Source: Micromonospora coriariae
GTDB taxonomy: Bacteria > Actinomycetota > Actinomycetes > Mycobacteriales > Micromonosporaceae
Direction of reading: 5' to 3'
Assembly (NCBI RefSeq): GCF_900091455.1
Contig: NZ_LT607412.1
Coordinates: 992,001 to 1,056,000, forward strand
Length of the DNA: 64,000 nt
The notes beneath the pieces are model-generated. The model saw only the letters and a list, made by a program, of their open reading frames with translations, had not been told where the DNA came from and did not search any database. Position numbers and translations under genes: made by a program. Each line of letters opens with the position of its first letter. The stretch's first letter is position 1. Positions 39,694 through 49,396 of this stretch are shown in pieces.

Positions 39694-40809
39694 ATGTCCA
39701 CTCTCGTCCGATCACCACGCGTGCTCTGGCTGCTCGCCATCGCGGCGGCCGCCACGCTCATGGTCACCACCGCGCTGACCACCGCGCTGGTCCAGCCCGC
39801 CTCGGCACACGGGTCGGTCGTCGACCCGGCCTCGCGCAACTACAGCTGCTGGCAACGCTGGGGCAGCGACTTCCAGAACCCTCGGATGGCCACCGAGGAC
39901 CCGATGTGCTGGCAGGCCTGGCAGGCAGACCCGAACGCCATGTGGAACTGGAACGGCCTGTTCCGCGAGGGCGTGGCCGGCAACCACCAGGGCGCCATTC
40001 CCAACGGTCAACTGTGCAGCGGCGGGCGTACCCAGAGCGGTCGCTACAACGCCCTGGACACCGTCGGTGCCTGGAAGACCACAGCGGTGTCGAGCAACTT
40101 CCGGGTCCGCTTCTTCGACCAGGCCAGCCACGGCGCCGACTACATCCGGGTGTACGTGACCCGGCAGGGCTTCAACCCGCTGACCGAGCCTCTCGGCTGG
40201 GACGACCTGGTGCTGTCCGGCCAGATCGGCAACACCCCGGCGTCGCAGTGGAAGCAGGAGACCGGCGGCGTCTCCATCGAAATCCCGGTCAACGCGTCGG
40301 GCCGCACCGGCCGACACATCGTCTACACCATCTGGCAGGCCAGCCACCTGGACCAGTCCTACTACCTGTGCAGCGACGTCGACTTCTCCGGTGGAACGGG
40401 CACCCCGCCGCCCACCACTCCGCCGCCGACGACGCCACCGCCCACCACGCCACCGCCGACCACGCCACCGCCGACCACTCCGCCGCCGACGACGCCGCCG
40501 CCGGCCGGCGCCTGCACGGCCACGTACGCGGTCACCGGCCAGTGGGCCGGCGGCTTCCAGGCCGAGGTGCGGGTGACAGCCGGCGGCTCGCCCACCCGGG
40601 GCTGGTCGGTCAGCTGGAACTACACCGGCGGCCAGCAGGTCACCTCGGCGTGGAACGCGACCGTCACCAGCAACGGCACGCTGGTCACCGCGCGCAACGT
40701 CGCCCACAACGGCACCCTCGCCGCCGGGGCGAGCACCACGTTCGGTTTCCTCGGCTCGTGGAACGGCACCAACCCGCTTCCGCTGGCCTCCTGCACCACG
40801 ACCAGTTGA
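39694..40809 (+). CDS. AA10 lytic polysaccharide monooxygenase with CBM2 (cellulose-type) module
   Basis: The 371-aa secreted protein has a signal peptide 1-38 (ending S-A-S-A) that exposes His39 (H-G-S-V-V-D-P-A-S-R). The AA10 domain of about 195 residues is of the larger cellulose-active class (CWQRWGSDFQNP, WNWNGLFREG, then a second His). A Pro/Thr linker (about 236-270) leads to a CBM2 domain (C-T-A-T-Y-A-V-T-G-Q-W-x-G-G-F-Q-A-E-V-R-V...W-N-G-T-N-P-L-P-L-A-S-C). CBM2 binds cellulose or chitin. With the CBM5/12 LPMO 2.5 kb away the organism can attack two crystalline polymers. Confidence 0.93.
   Translation: MSTLVRSPRVLWLLAIAAAATLMVTTALTTALVQPASAHGSVVDPASRNYSCWQRWGSDFQNPRMATEDPMCWQAWQADPNAMWNWNGLFREGVAGNHQGAIPNGQLCSGGRTQSGRYNALDTVGAWKTTAVSSNFRVRFFDQASHGADYIRVYVTRQGFNPLTEPLGWDDLVLSGQIGNTPASQWKQETGGVSIEIPVNASGRTGRHIVYTIWQASHLDQSYYLCSDVDFSGGTGTPPPTTPPPTTPPPTTPPPTTPPPTTPPPTTPPPAGACTATYAVTGQWAGGFQAEVRVTAGGSPTRGWSVSWNYTGGQQVTSAWNATVTSNGTLVTARNVAHNGTLAAGASTTFGFLGSWNGTNPLPLASCTTTS
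40404..40503 (+). repeat. 15-bp-period Pro/Thr linker repeat in the LPMO gene
   Basis: The linker between AA10 and CBM2 is about six near-perfect copies of a 15-bp unit encoding P-P-T-T-P. The copies differ at the third codon position, so it is an ordinary expanded low-complexity linker. Confidence 0.85.
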
Positions 40810-40812
40810 TCC

Positions 40813-40854
40813 CCGGCCGGCGCCGCACCCGGGCGGGGGTGCGGCGCCGGCCGG
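40813..40854 (+). terminator. Perfect 18-bp hairpin after the LPMO gene
   Basis: Arms 40813-40830 and 40837-40854 are perfect complements with a 6-nt loop, starting 4 nt after the stop codon. Confidence 0.85.
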
Positions 40855-40901
40855 CGGGAATTCGATGGTGCACGCCGCCCTGCACCCGGCATCATCCCGA
40901 C

Positions 40902-41390
40902 ATGATCGAGATGACCGTGCTCGCCCCGGACGACTGGCACACCTGGCGCGAGCTGCGGCTCGCCGCCCTCGCCGAGGCGCCGGACGCGTTCGGCTCCCGG
41001 CTGGCCGACTGGCAGGGCGACGGCGACCGCGAGGAACGCTGGCGCGGCAGGCTGAGCATCCCCGGCTCGCACAATCTGGTGGCCAGCCTGAACGGGCGGC
41101 CGGTCGGGATGGCCAGCGGCGTACCCACGCCGGACCCGCTCGTCGCGGAGCTGATCTCGATGTGGGTGCACCCCGAGGCGCGCGGCCACAAGGTCGGCCA
41201 CCAACTGGTGGAGGCCGTGGCGGACTGGGCCCGTGCCGGCGGCGCCGACCGGCTGCGCCTCAGCGTCATGCCGGACAACGCGGCGGCCAAGGCCCTCTAC
41301 CGGCGCACCGGTTTCAGCCGCACCGACGAACTCGGCGACCTCCTGCCCGACGGCGTACGCCGCGAGCAGGTCATGCTCCGCCCGCTCTGA
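40902..41390 (+). CDS. GNAT family N-acetyltransferase
   Basis: The 162-aa protein is a GNAT domain with the motif A loop in SMWVHPEARGHKVGHQLVEAV and a motif B AAKALYRRTGFSRTDEL. The substrate is unknown. CATCAT, 6 nt before the ATG, is a weak -10 consistent with a leaderless start. Confidence 0.88.
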   Translation: MIEMTVLAPDDWHTWRELRLAALAEAPDAFGSRLADWQGDGDREERWRGRLSIPGSHNLVASLNGRPVGMASGVPTPDPLVAELISMWVHPEARGHKVGHQLVEAVADWARAGGADRLRLSVMPDNAAAKALYRRTGFSRTDELGDLLPDGVRREQVMLRPL

Positions 41391-41403
41391 ACCACGCGCG
41401 GGA

Positions 41404-42105
41404 TCAGACCAGGCAGTTGACGATCTCGGCGACCGAGCGGCGGCGACCGGTGTAGAACGGGACCTCTTCCCGGACGTGCCGGCGGGCGCCGGAGGCGCGC
41501 AGGTCACGCATCAGGTCGACGATGCGGTGCAGCTCGTCGGCCTCGAAGGCGAGCATCCACTCGTAGTCGCCCAGCGCGAAGGAAGCGACGGTGTTGGCCC
41601 GCACGTCCGGGTAGCCACGGGCCAGCCGGCCGTGCTCGGCAAGCATCTCGCGCCGCTCCGCGTCGGGCAGCAGGTACCACTCGTACGAGCGGACGAACGG
41701 GTAGACGCAGATGTAGGGGCGGGCCTCCTCACCGGCCAGGAACGCCGGGATGTGGCTCTTGTTGAACTCCGCCGGCCGGTGCAGCGCCATCTGCGACCAG
41801 ACCGGGGCCATCGCCCGCCCCAGCGTGGTGCGGCGGAACCGCAGGTACGCGTCCTGGAGCGCGTCACTGGAGGCGGAGTGCCACCAGATCAACACGTCCG
41901 CGTCGGCGCGCAGCCCGGATACGTCGTACACGCCCCGGATCACGACGTCCTTGCCGGCCAGCTCCTCGAAGAGGGACTCGACCTCACCTGTGACGTTGTC
42001 CCGCAGCGACGGCAGCGGGGCGCTGGCCCGGAACACCGACCACATGGTGTAGCGGATGCTGTCGTTCAGCTCCCGCATTCGGGCCGCGTTGGTCTGCTCG
42101 GTCAT
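41404..42105 (-). CDS. hemQ: Coproheme decarboxylase HemQ (ChdC)
   Basis: The 233-aa protein belongs to the chlorite dismutase-like family that oxidatively decarboxylates coproheme to haem b in actinobacteria and Firmicutes. Family stretches are [11 protein letters not shown] near the start, [37 protein letters not shown], then [30 protein letters not shown]. The ATG overlaps the hemG stop by 4 nt. It completes the last step of the pathway begun by hemE and hemG in the same operon. Confidence 0.95.
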   Translation of the reverse strand: MTEQTNAARMRELNDSIRYTMWSVFRASAPLPSLRDNVTGEVESLFEELAGKDVVIRGVYDVSGLRADADVLIWWHSASSDALQDAYLRFRRTTLGRAMAPVWSQMALHRPAEFNKSHIPAFLAGEEARPYICVYPFVRSYEWYLLPDAERREMLAEHGRLARGYPDVRANTVASFALGDYEWMLAFEADELHRIVDLMRDLRASGARRHVREEVPFYTGRRRSVAEIVNCLV

Positions 42106-43511
42106 CTCGCCGATCCTCCCAGTGCTGTGATGATCTCGTCGGCCGCCGTCTCGCCGGAGCGGACGCAGACCGGAATGCCGACGCCGTCGTAGCCGGCGCC
42201 GGCAAGGACCAGGGTGGGGTGCGCGGCCCGCAACGCGGTCCGCGCGGCGGCGACCCGGTCGGCATGCCCGGGGGCGTACTGGGGCAGAGCCCCTCCCCAT
42301 CGCTGCACGTGCCCGTCGACCGGGGCCGGCAGCGGCGCGCCGAGTACCGCCGACAACTCCCGGTGCACAGTGGCCGCCAGGTCGGCGTCCGGGCGCTGGA
42401 GCTGCGCCTCGTCGCCGTACCGACCCACCGAGGCGCGGACCAGCGCCAGCCCGTCGGGCCGGCGCAGGTGCCCCCACTTCGTGGTGAAGAAGGTGGACGC
42501 CTTGATCAGCAGCCCCTCGGTGCTCGGCACCAGGAAGCCGGACAGTGCGGGCAGCTCGGGCTGCGGCAGCGCCAGGGTGACCAGCGCGACGCTGGCGTAG
42601 TCCAGCTCACCGACGCCCGTGGCGGCGGCCGGGGCGGGACCGGCGAGCAGTCGGGCCGCCGGGCGGGCCGGCACCGCCAGCACCACGGCGTCCACGTCGA
42701 CCAGTTCAGGGTCCCGGGTCGGGCCGACCGTGAGCCGCCAACCGGTGTCGGTCGGGGTCAGTTCGCGGACCGCGGCGTCGCGTCGCACCGTCGCGCCGCT
42801 GGCCGTCACCGCCGCCTCGACCAGCGTGCTCAGCCCACCGGCCAGGGTGCCGAAGACCGGGGCGCCGGGAGCGCGGGGCGCGGCGGCCTGCGCCGCCCGG
42901 ACCGCGCCGGTCAGGGTGTGCTCCACCCGGGCCGCCCGAGCCAGCGCCGGCATGGTGGTGACCAGGGAGAGATCGTCGGCGCGGCCCGCGTACACGCCGC
43001 CCAGCATCGGGTCGACCAACCGGTCGACCACCTCGTCACCGAAGCGGGACCGGACCAGCGCGCCCACCGAGACGTCCGCGTCGGGCCCGACAAGCGGCCG
43101 GCCGTCGTCGGTGTCGGCGTCCGCGACCGGGCGGGCGACAGTTCGCACCCGGTCCAGATCCCCGGGTACGCCCACCAGGGTGCCGCCCGGGATGGGACGC
43201 AGCCCTCCGTCGACCACCAGGGCGGCCTGCCCCACCGTGGGGTGCACGATCTCGTCGACCAACCCGAGCCGGCGGGTCAGCGCCACCGCCGCGGATTCGG
43301 CGCCCGTCGGGTCGCGCAGCAGGAACGACTCGGCGCCGAACTCCACCCGCTGGCCGGCCAGTTCCCCGGTGCGCAGCTTGCCGCCCAGCGCGCCGGACTG
43401 CTCGTACACCGTGATCTCGGTGCCCGCCGGAGCGCGGTCGCGCAACCGGACCGCAGCCGCCAGCCCGGCGATCCCGCCGCCGACCACCGCCACCCGCCAG
43501 GGCTGCCGCAT
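42102..43511 (-). CDS. hemG: Coproporphyrinogen III oxidase, HemY/HemG type (CgoX)
   Basis: The 469-aa FAD oxidoreductase starts with the dinucleotide fold [20 protein letters not shown] and has the PPO-family stretch [33 protein letters not shown]. In actinobacteria this enzyme oxidises coproporphyrinogen III rather than protoporphyrinogen, feeding HemQ. Many databases still call it protoporphyrinogen oxidase. It lies 6 nt downstream of hemE and overlaps hemQ, so the three are one operon. Confidence 0.9.
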   Translation of the reverse strand: MRQPWRVAVVGGGIAGLAAAVRLRDRAPAGTEITVYEQSGALGGKLRTGELAGQRVEFGAESFLLRDPTGAESAAVALTRRLGLVDEIVHPTVGQAALVVDGGLRPIPGGTLVGVPGDLDRVRTVARPVADADTDDGRPLVGPDADVSVGALVRSRFGDEVVDRLVDPMLGGVYAGRADDLSLVTTMPALARAARVEHTLTGAVRAAQAAAPRAPGAPVFGTLAGGLSTLVEAAVTASGATVRRDAAVRELTPTDTGWRLTVGPTRDPELVDVDAVVLAVPARPAARLLAGPAPAAATGVGELDYASVALVTLALPQPELPALSGFLVPSTEGLLIKASTFFTTKWGHLRRPDGLALVRASVGRYGDEAQLQRPDADLAATVHRELSAVLGAPLPAPVDGHVQRWGGALPQYAPGHADRVAAARTALRAAHPTLVLAGAGYDGVGIPVCVRSGETAADEIITALGGSAR

Positions 43512-43517
43512 TGCGTG

Positions 43518-44669
43518 TCAGCCCTGGTCGGCTCGGCGACTGGAGAGCTCATGCACCAGCGCGACCACCCGGGTCAGCACGTCGGGGTCGGTCTCCGGCA
43601 GCACCCCGTGGCCGAGGTTGAACACGTGCCCGGGTGCGGCCCTGCCCTGGTCCAGGATCCGGCGCACCTCGGCCTCCACCACCGGCCAGGGCGCGAGCAG
43701 TACGCACGGGTCCAGGTTGCCCTGCACCGCCTTGTCCGGGCCGATCCGGCCGGTGGCGACGTCCAGCGGGGTCCGCCAGTCGACGCCGACCACGTCCGCG
43801 CCGGCCTCGCCCATCGCGCCGAGCAGCTCGCCGGTGCCCACCCCGAAGTGGATCCGCGGGACCCCGGCGTGCGACTGCTCCGGCTCGGCGCGTCTGTCGC
43901 CGCGCCCCGACCCGGAGCAGTCGTCGACCAGCCCGCTCAGCACGGCGGTCGAGTGCGGCAGCACGTAGCGGCGGTAGTCGGCCTCGGAGAGCGTGCCGGC
44001 CCACGAGTCGAACAGCTGCACGGCGGACACACCCGCCTCGATCTGCACCCGCAGGAAGGCGAGCGTCACCTCGGCCAGCCGGCCGCAGAGCGCGTGCCAC
44101 AGCTCCGGATCGCCGTACATCAGGGCCTTGGTCTTCGCGTGGGTCCGCGACGGGCCCCCCTCGACCAGGTAGCTGGCCAGGGTGAACGGGGCGCCCGCGA
44201 AACCGATGAGCGGAGTGTCGCCCAGCTCGATCACCAGCTGCCGGACCGCCTCGTCCACGTACCAGACGTCGTCGCGGGTGATCGGGCGGATCCGCTCCAC
44301 GTCGGCGGCGATGCGGATCGGCTCGGCGACCACCGGGCCGGTGCCCGGCACGATGTCCAGGTCGACCCCGGCCGCGGCGACCGGCACCACGATGTCGCTG
44401 AACAGGATCGCCGCGTCCACTCCGTGCCGGCGCACCGGCTGGAGTGTGATCTCGGTGACCAGCTCCGGGCGACGGCAGGACTCCAGCATCGGCACGCTCG
44501 CCCGAATCTCCCGGTACTCCGGCAGTGAGCGGCCCGCCTGGCGCATGAACCAGACCGGGGTGTGCGGGCCTGGCCGGCGCCGGCACGCTCGGATGAAGGG
44601 CGAGTCGGCCGGCCCTCCGGGTCGCTGTTCTCCGTCTCGGGCGGCAGTGCCCGTGGTGTCCGTGCTCAT
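43518..44669 (-). CDS. hemE: Uroporphyrinogen decarboxylase HemE
   Basis: Starting at ATG 44669, the 383-aa enzyme has the active-site segment [16 protein letters not shown], the Asp loop [20 protein letters not shown] and the [20 protein letters not shown] stretch. It decarboxylates uroporphyrinogen III to coproporphyrinogen III. A hydrophilic insert of about 20 residues ([15 protein letters not shown]...) before [12 protein letters not shown] makes it longer than most HemE proteins. CACGAT, 7 nt before the ATG, and the lack of a Shine-Dalgarno sequence suggest a leaderless transcript. Confidence 0.95.
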   Translation of the reverse strand: MSTDTTGTAARDGEQRPGGPADSPFIRACRRRPGPHTPVWFMRQAGRSLPEYREIRASVPMLESCRRPELVTEITLQPVRRHGVDAAILFSDIVVPVAAAGVDLDIVPGTGPVVAEPIRIAADVERIRPITRDDVWYVDEAVRQLVIELGDTPLIGFAGAPFTLASYLVEGGPSRTHAKTKALMYGDPELWHALCGRLAEVTLAFLRVQIEAGVSAVQLFDSWAGTLSEADYRRYVLPHSTAVLSGLVDDCSGSGRGDRRAEPEQSHAGVPRIHFGVGTGELLGAMGEAGADVVGVDWRTPLDVATGRIGPDKAVQGNLDPCVLLAPWPVVEAEVRRILDQGRAAPGHVFNLGHGVLPETDPDVLTRVVALVHELSSRRADQG

Positions 44670-44872
44670 CGCCGCAATCGTGCCACGGCACCCACCCCCT
44701 CCCCGCCTGGGGTGAAAGGAAGAACACTTCCTGCCGCCACCGACCCCTGACACACCCGTGCCGCGAGCCGGGCCGGATGGGACGCCGGGTACGCGTAGCC
44801 GAACCGCGGTACGGAAACCGCCGCCGTCCGGGGCGTCGGCGCGCCGTCGAAGCCGGGGGGCCGACGGCGGCA

Positions 44873-44878
44873 TAGGCT
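44873..44878 (+). promoter_or_regulatory. -10 element TAGGCT, leaderless start of the DUF3000 gene
   Basis: TAGGCT ends 6 nt before ATG 44885. The element and spacing are the same as at position 35. It is preceded by a 9-bp inverted repeat (44820-44828 with 44863-44871). Confidence 0.6.
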
Positions 44879-44884
44879 GCCTGC

Positions 44885-45457
44885 ATGGCCCCCCCGATCG
44901 CGCTCCCGGAGACCTTCGCCCGCGCGGTCGCCGGGCTGCGGTCGGCGGCGCCCCGGCCGGAGATCACGCTGGAGGAGGTCGGTGCCCCCCAGCGGCTGGC
45001 CCCGTACGCGTTCGCGCTCTCCGCGACGGTGCTGCGCGACGGCGACGAGGTGGCCACCGGCCGGCTGATCCTGCTGCACGACCCGGTCGGGCATGAGGCG
45101 TGGCAGGGCACCCTGCGGCTGGTCACCTACGTGACCGCCGAGCTGGAGGTCGACCTGGCCGCCGACCCGCTGCTGCCCGGGGTCGGCTGGACCTGGCTGA
45201 CCGACGCGCTGGACGCCCACGACGCCGGCCATCGGGCCATCGGAGGGACTGTCACCCAGACAATGTCCACCCGGTTCGGCGACCTGGCCGGCCCACCCAC
45301 CGCCGGTGACATCGAGATCCGCGCCTCGTGGACCCCGGTCGACGACGACCTGGTCCCGCACCTGCTCGGCTGGTGCGCGCTGCTCGCCTCCACAGCGGGC
45401 CTGCCCCCACCCGGGGTGACCGCCCTGTCCGACCGCCGCCCCGCCACCGCCACCTGA
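44885..45457 (+). CDS. DUF3000 family protein
   Basis: The 190-aa protein has the DUF3000 pattern: [35 protein letters not shown], then [17 protein letters not shown], then G-W-x-W-L-x-D-A-L, then R-A-S-W-T. The family occurs next to hem and rnd genes in actinomycetes, as here. The function is not known. It is divergent from hemE. Confidence 0.85.
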   Translation: MAPPIALPETFARAVAGLRSAAPRPEITLEEVGAPQRLAPYAFALSATVLRDGDEVATGRLILLHDPVGHEAWQGTLRLVTYVTAELEVDLAADPLLPGVGWTWLTDALDAHDAGHRAIGGTVTQTMSTRFGDLAGPPTAGDIEIRASWTPVDDDLVPHLLGWCALLASTAGLPPPGVTALSDRRPATAT

Positions 45458-45482
45458 ACCACCCGCCACGACCGCCCCGCGG

Positions 45483-45534
45483 CGTCGATCATGGAGTTGT
45501 GGTGGGCGGGACCCCCTCTACTCCATGATCGACG
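45483..45534. repeat. Palindromic repeat element, 15-bp arms (family copy 1)
   Basis: Arms CGTCGATCATGGAGT (45483-45497) and their exact complement (45520-45534) flank a 22-nt G-rich loop. The element sits between convergent genes and resembles the repeat at 49397 (shared core GATCATG[G/A]AGTT). It can fold as a hairpin and may act as a terminator. Confidence 0.75.
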
Positions 45535-45546
45535 GGAAGCCGGCTG

Positions 45547-46440
45547 TCAGAGGTAGTTGTCCGCCTCGTCGCAGACCTTGTCCAGGCCCTTCATCGCCGC
45601 GTCGTAGGCGCTCTTGTTACCGGCCGCCGCCGCGCCGAGCGCGGTGGTCAGCTTGTCCAGGCAGCTCGCGATGATCTTCTTCTGCCGGGCCTGCTCGTCG
45701 CGGTCGTTACGGGTACCGGTCAGGTCCTGCTCGGTGTTGTCGAGCTTCTCCTGCATCGTCTGCAGGTCGGTCTTCAGTTTGCTGATCTCCGTGGAGTTGG
45801 CCGCGATGGTGTCGTCGCGCTGACCGACCTGACCGGTGAGGCGCTTCTCCGTCCGGTTCAGCTCGTTGCTCCTGGTCACGAACAGCCCGGTCATCACCCC
45901 GCTGACGACGAAGAGCAGCGCGGCCACCAGGGCCAGGACCAGCACCGCACGACCTCGGCCGGACACCGGCGCCATGGGCGGGCCGTACGGCGGCGCCATT
46001 CCGGGCGGCGCGGACATCGGCTGGCCGTAGCCGGGGCCGGACACCGGCGGCGCGGAGACCTGTCCGGCGTACGGCGGGGCGCTGGCCGGGTAGCCGGGCG
46101 GGACCTGCGGTACGCCGTACTGCGGTGGCACGGGCGGAGCGGCGGCCGCGTACTGCGGCGTGGCCTGGCCCGGGGCGTACTGCTGCTGCGGCGCGGGCTG
46201 GCCCGGCGTGTACTGCTGCTGCGGCGCGGGCTGGCCCGGCGTGTACTGCACAGTCGGCTCAGCGCCGGTCGGGTGCGGCACGGTCGGGTGCGGCACGGTC
46301 GGGTGCGGCACGGTCGGGTCGGAGTTGGATGGGCCCGCCGGCGGACCGGCGGCGTACGACGCGGTCTGGTCCGTGGCGGACGATTGCGGCGTCGGGGTGG
46401 CCGGCGGGAGGCCGTCCGGCCCGGTCGGTGGCTGGGACAT
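45547..46440 (-). CDS. Pro-rich single-pass membrane protein with a coiled coil
   Basis: The 297-aa protein starts at ATG 46440 behind GGAGGA. Residues 1 to about 165 are a Pro/Gln/Gly/Tyr-rich cytoplasmic tail with tandem repeats (P-T-V-P-H three times; an 11-residue Q-Y-T-P-G-Q-P-A-P-Q-Q unit). Then come a basic stop-transfer, one membrane helix (AVLVLALVAALLFVVSGVMTGLFV) and a coiled coil of about 60 residues (RTEKRLTGQVGQRDDTIAANS...). The C-terminus has two Cys. It has the same design as its neighbour at 46597 and the protein at 53084. The function is unknown. Confidence 0.75.
   Translation of the reverse strand: MSQPPTGPDGLPPATPTPQSSATDQTASYAAGPPAGPSNSDPTVPHPTVPHPTVPHPTGAEPTVQYTPGQPAPQQQYTPGQPAPQQQYAPGQATPQYAAAAPPVPPQYGVPQVPPGYPASAPPYAGQVSAPPVSGPGYGQPMSAPPGMAPPYGPPMAPVSGRGRAVLVLALVAALLFVVSGVMTGLFVTRSNELNRTEKRLTGQVGQRDDTIAANSTEISKLKTDLQTMQEKLDNTEQDLTGTRNDRDEQARQKKIIASCLDKLTTALGAAAAGNKSAYDAAMKGLDKVCDEADNYL
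46178..46315 (-). repeat. Two coding tandem repeats in the Pro-rich gene
   Basis: At 46178-46243 two 33-bp copies encode the 11-residue Gln/Pro unit. At 46271-46315 three exact 15-bp copies encode P-T-V-P-H. They are exact or nearly exact at DNA level, which points to recent expansion. Confidence 0.85.
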
Positions 46441-46596
46441 CTCTATTCCTCCAGGTGAGCGGGTCCCGCGCCGGCAGCGCGACGGACCGGGTGCGGCGAT
46501 GGGATTCGCCGGGGCCGAGAACCCGGCCGGATTCGAGGGCGGCCGGCGACGTCCGGGTGGCGCGAGCGGCACGGGCGACGTCGCCGGCCCACCGGG

Positions 46597-47814
46597 TCAG
46601 CAGATCTTGAAACCGTCGCAGGCGACCTTGATCGGTACGGCCAGCCCGATGCCCTCGGCGTCGCGAGCCTTGGCGGTGGCGATGCCCACCACCTGCTTGC
46701 TGCCGTTGATCACCGGCCCGCCGGAGTTGCCCGGGTTGATCGGGGCGTCGAACTGGATGGCCGGTCCGGAATTCCCCTGTGCGGTGCGCAGCGCGCTCAC
46801 GACACCGGTGGTGACGCTGTCCTCCAGGCCGAGCGGAGCGCCGACGACGACGATCTGCTGGCCGGACTTCACCGCGGAAGGGGCGGTGACCAGGCCGGTG
46901 AACTTCCCGCTGGTACGCAGCTGCGCCACATCGTTGGCCTTGTCGACCTTGATGATGGTGGCCGGAAAACGCTGGCCGGTGCGCTCCAGGAAGACCTGGC
47001 GTCCACCGCCGTCCCAGACCGCCTCGACCACGTGGAAGTTGGTGAACAGGTTCGTCCCGCCACCGTTCGCCGGCTTGCCCACCGCGAACGCCGTGCCGGT
47101 GAACTCTCCGGCCCGGACCCGGAACACGCTGGGCAGCACGGCGCTCGCCACCGCCTCCGGGTTGAACGCGGCACCGGCCTGCTTCTCCAGCGTCTCCGCG
47201 CGCTTCTCCAGGCCGTCGAGGCGGGTGCCGTCGCCATCCTGGGCCTGCGCCAGTCGCCGGTCGGTGTCGGCGAGCCGGTCGCCGAGCCGGTCGAGCTGGT
47301 ACGCCTGCACTCCGGCCACCGCGCCCAGCACCACGACGGCGAACGTGGCGAGCAGGGCGGGCCAGCGGCGACGGGCGGGCCGGGCGGGCGGCGGTGGGGC
47401 CACGGGGGTCGGCCAGCCGGGCTGCGCCGGCGCACCGGGGTGACCCGCGGTGGCGAACGGCGGGGCGCTGGGCGGTGGATAGCCACCGTTGGGGAGACCC
47501 GGTCCCGGGTAGCTCGGTCCCGCCGGCTGGTACGCGGCGGGGGCGCCGTACGCCGCGGCGGTGCCGTGCGGAGCGTGCGGAGAGCCCCACTGGCCGGTGT
47601 TGGGTGGGGCGGACCAGCCGGCGCGGGGGGCCGGAACGGTCTGCGACGGATCGGTGCCGCCGGTCGGCCCGGACCAGGTCGGCCCGGCGCCGGGGTGCGG
47701 TTCGATGCGTGGCGGCAACGGCCCCGGCCGGTCGGCAGCCGGCGTGGCCCTGCCCACGTCGTCAGGCTCGACGCCCTCCGGTCGCCCGTCCCCCGAACCG
47801 AAGCCAACCGCCAT
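46597..47814 (-). CDS. Membrane-anchored trypsin-like serine protease
   Basis: The 405-aa protein has a Pro/Gly-rich N-terminal half (residues 1 to about 180), a membrane helix (RWPALLATFAVVVLGAVAGV) and a short coiled coil (LDRLGDRLADTDRRLAQAQ). A trypsin-like domain follows, with His in TNFHVV, Asp in KANDVAQL and Ser in PGNSGGPVING. There is no PDZ domain, unlike HtrA. It should act outside the membrane, perhaps in envelope quality control or regulated proteolysis. The protein ends in C-D-G-F-K-I-C, two Cys that may form a disulfide. Confidence 0.85.
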   Translation of the reverse strand: MAVGFGSGDGRPEGVEPDDVGRATPAADRPGPLPPRIEPHPGAGPTWSGPTGGTDPSQTVPAPRAGWSAPPNTGQWGSPHAPHGTAAAYGAPAAYQPAGPSYPGPGLPNGGYPPPSAPPFATAGHPGAPAQPGWPTPVAPPPPARPARRRWPALLATFAVVVLGAVAGVQAYQLDRLGDRLADTDRRLAQAQDGDGTRLDGLEKRAETLEKQAGAAFNPEAVASAVLPSVFRVRAGEFTGTAFAVGKPANGGGTNLFTNFHVVEAVWDGGGRQVFLERTGQRFPATIIKVDKANDVAQLRTSGKFTGLVTAPSAVKSGQQIVVVGAPLGLEDSVTTGVVSALRTAQGNSGPAIQFDAPINPGNSGGPVINGSKQVVGIATAKARDAEGIGLAVPIKVACDGFKIC

Positions 47815-48011
47815 GATCGTCTTGCCTTTCCCCGTGGTCTCCCGTGGCCGCGAGCAACCGTTCGTCATCTTCAACGGGGCTCCGGCTCGATGGACCGTAC
47901 CTGCGTGAACGGGCTTTGTCTCCCCTGATGTCCGGCATCGGAAAGGACACCTTGCGGACACCTGACCGACACACGCCGGACCGGCTGCACCCACCGGATC
48001 ACCGCGCGCAC

Positions 48012-48017
48012 TAGGGT
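48012..48017 (+). promoter_or_regulatory. -10 element TAGGGT, leaderless start of rnd
   Basis: TAGGGT ends 6 nt before GTG 48024 and there is no Shine-Dalgarno sequence. Confidence 0.55.
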
Positions 48018-48023
48018 TGGCAG

Positions 48024-49361
48024 GTGACCGACGAACCACCCCTGCGCCGTCGGCCCACCGAAGAACTCCAGGGAAACGCACCCCAGCACCCGCCGTCGGC
48101 CCAGCCGCAGCCGGCGGGCGACGGGGGCGACCCGACCGACGGTGGGCCCGTTCCGCTGACCGCCCCGCGTGACGGCACCCCCGATCCGGTGGCCACTCCG
48201 GCCGATCTCGCCGAGGTCGTGGCGCGTTTCGCCGCGGGCACCGGCCCGGTCGCCCTGGACGCCGAGCGGGCCTCCGGCTACCGCTACAGCCAGCGCGCCT
48301 ACCTGGTGCAGCTCCGTCGGGCCGGCGCCGGCACAGTGCTGATCGACCCACTCCCGTTGCCCGACCTCAGTGCGCTGGACGCCGTGATCGGTGAGGCCGA
48401 GTGGGTGCTCCACGCGGCGAGCCAGGATCTGCCCTGCCTGGCCGAGGTGGGGCTGCGCCCGCGCCGGCTGTTCGACACCGAACTGGCCGCCCGGCTGGCC
48501 GGGTTCGAGCGGGTCGGCCTGGCCGCGCTGACCGAGCAGTTGCTCGGGTTCACCCTGGAGAAGCACCACTCGGCGGCCGACTGGTCGAGCCGGCCGCTGC
48601 CCGAGTCGTGGCTCACCTACGCCGCCCTGGACGTGGAGCTGCTCACCGACCTGCGCGACGCGCTGGACGCCGAGTTGGCCCGGCAGGGCAAGTCGGCCTG
48701 GGCCGCGGAGGAGTTCGCCGCCCTGGTCCGGACCGGGGCCCGCCCACCGCGGGTTCGCGCGGAGCCCTGGCGGCGCACCTCCGGCATCCACCGGGTGCGC
48801 GGGGCGCGGGCCCAGGCCCGGGTCCGCTCGATGTGGTATGCCCGGGACCAGATCGCGGCCCGGCGGGACGCCGCGCCCGGCCGGGTGCTGCCCGACTCGG
48901 CGATCATCGCCGCTGCCGAGTTGGACCCGAAGGACGAGAAGACCCTGCTGACGCTTCCCGGTTTCGGCGGCCGGTCGGTGCGCCGGCTGGCCCGCACCTG
49001 GCTGGCCGCGCTCGACGACGCCCGGCAACTGCCGGATGACGCGCTGCCGGTCACGCCCGCGGTGGAGGGCCCACCTCCACCGCACCGGTGGGCCGAGCGG
49101 GACCCGGTGGCGGCCGGTCGGCTGGCCCGCTGCCGGGAGGTGGTGGTCCGTATCGCCAGCAAGCACAACCTGCCCCCGGAGAATCTGATCACCCCGGATT
49201 CGGTGCGCCGGCTGGCCTGGACCCCGCCGGAGGAGCTCACCGAGGACGCCGTGGCGGAGACCCTGCGGGGCTTCAACGCCCGCGAGTGGCAGATCGCCCT
49301 CCTCACCCCCCACCTGACACCAGCCCTGAATCCGGACCCTCCCACCCCCGAACTCCCCTAA
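48024..49361 (+). CDS. rnd: Ribonuclease D-like 3'-5' exoribonuclease with HRDC domain
   Basis: The 445-aa protein has a disordered N-terminus of about 60 residues, then a DEDD exonuclease. Motif I is VALDAERASGYRY (Asp79, Glu81), motif II lies in LHAASQDLPCL, and motif III in TYAALDVELL. A C-terminal HRDC-type helical region follows (QARVRSMWYARDQIAARRDAAPGRVLPD and on to about residue 300), typical of RNase D, which trims tRNA and other stable RNA 3' ends. The GTG start is leaderless. Confidence 0.88.
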   Translation: MTDEPPLRRRPTEELQGNAPQHPPSAQPQPAGDGGDPTDGGPVPLTAPRDGTPDPVATPADLAEVVARFAAGTGPVALDAERASGYRYSQRAYLVQLRRAGAGTVLIDPLPLPDLSALDAVIGEAEWVLHAASQDLPCLAEVGLRPRRLFDTELAARLAGFERVGLAALTEQLLGFTLEKHHSAADWSSRPLPESWLTYAALDVELLTDLRDALDAELARQGKSAWAAEEFAALVRTGARPPRVRAEPWRRTSGIHRVRGARAQARVRSMWYARDQIAARRDAAPGRVLPDSAIIAAAELDPKDEKTLLTLPGFGGRSVRRLARTWLAALDDARQLPDDALPVTPAVEGPPPPHRWAERDPVAAGRLARCREVVVRIASKHNLPPENLITPDSVRRLAWTPPEELTEDAVAETLRGFNAREWQIALLTPHLTPALNPDPPTPELP

Positions 49362-49396
49362 CCCCCTGCCCCACCCCTCCTGACCCACCCCCACCG

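Noticed and set aside
40404..40503. Regular 15-bp repeats as a possible CRISPR-like array
   Set aside because: They are in frame and encode a Pro/Thr linker between two known domains; there are no spacers.
46178..46315. Tandem repeats as a possible replication-origin iteron set
   Set aside because: Both repeat types are in frame inside a Pro-rich coding region.
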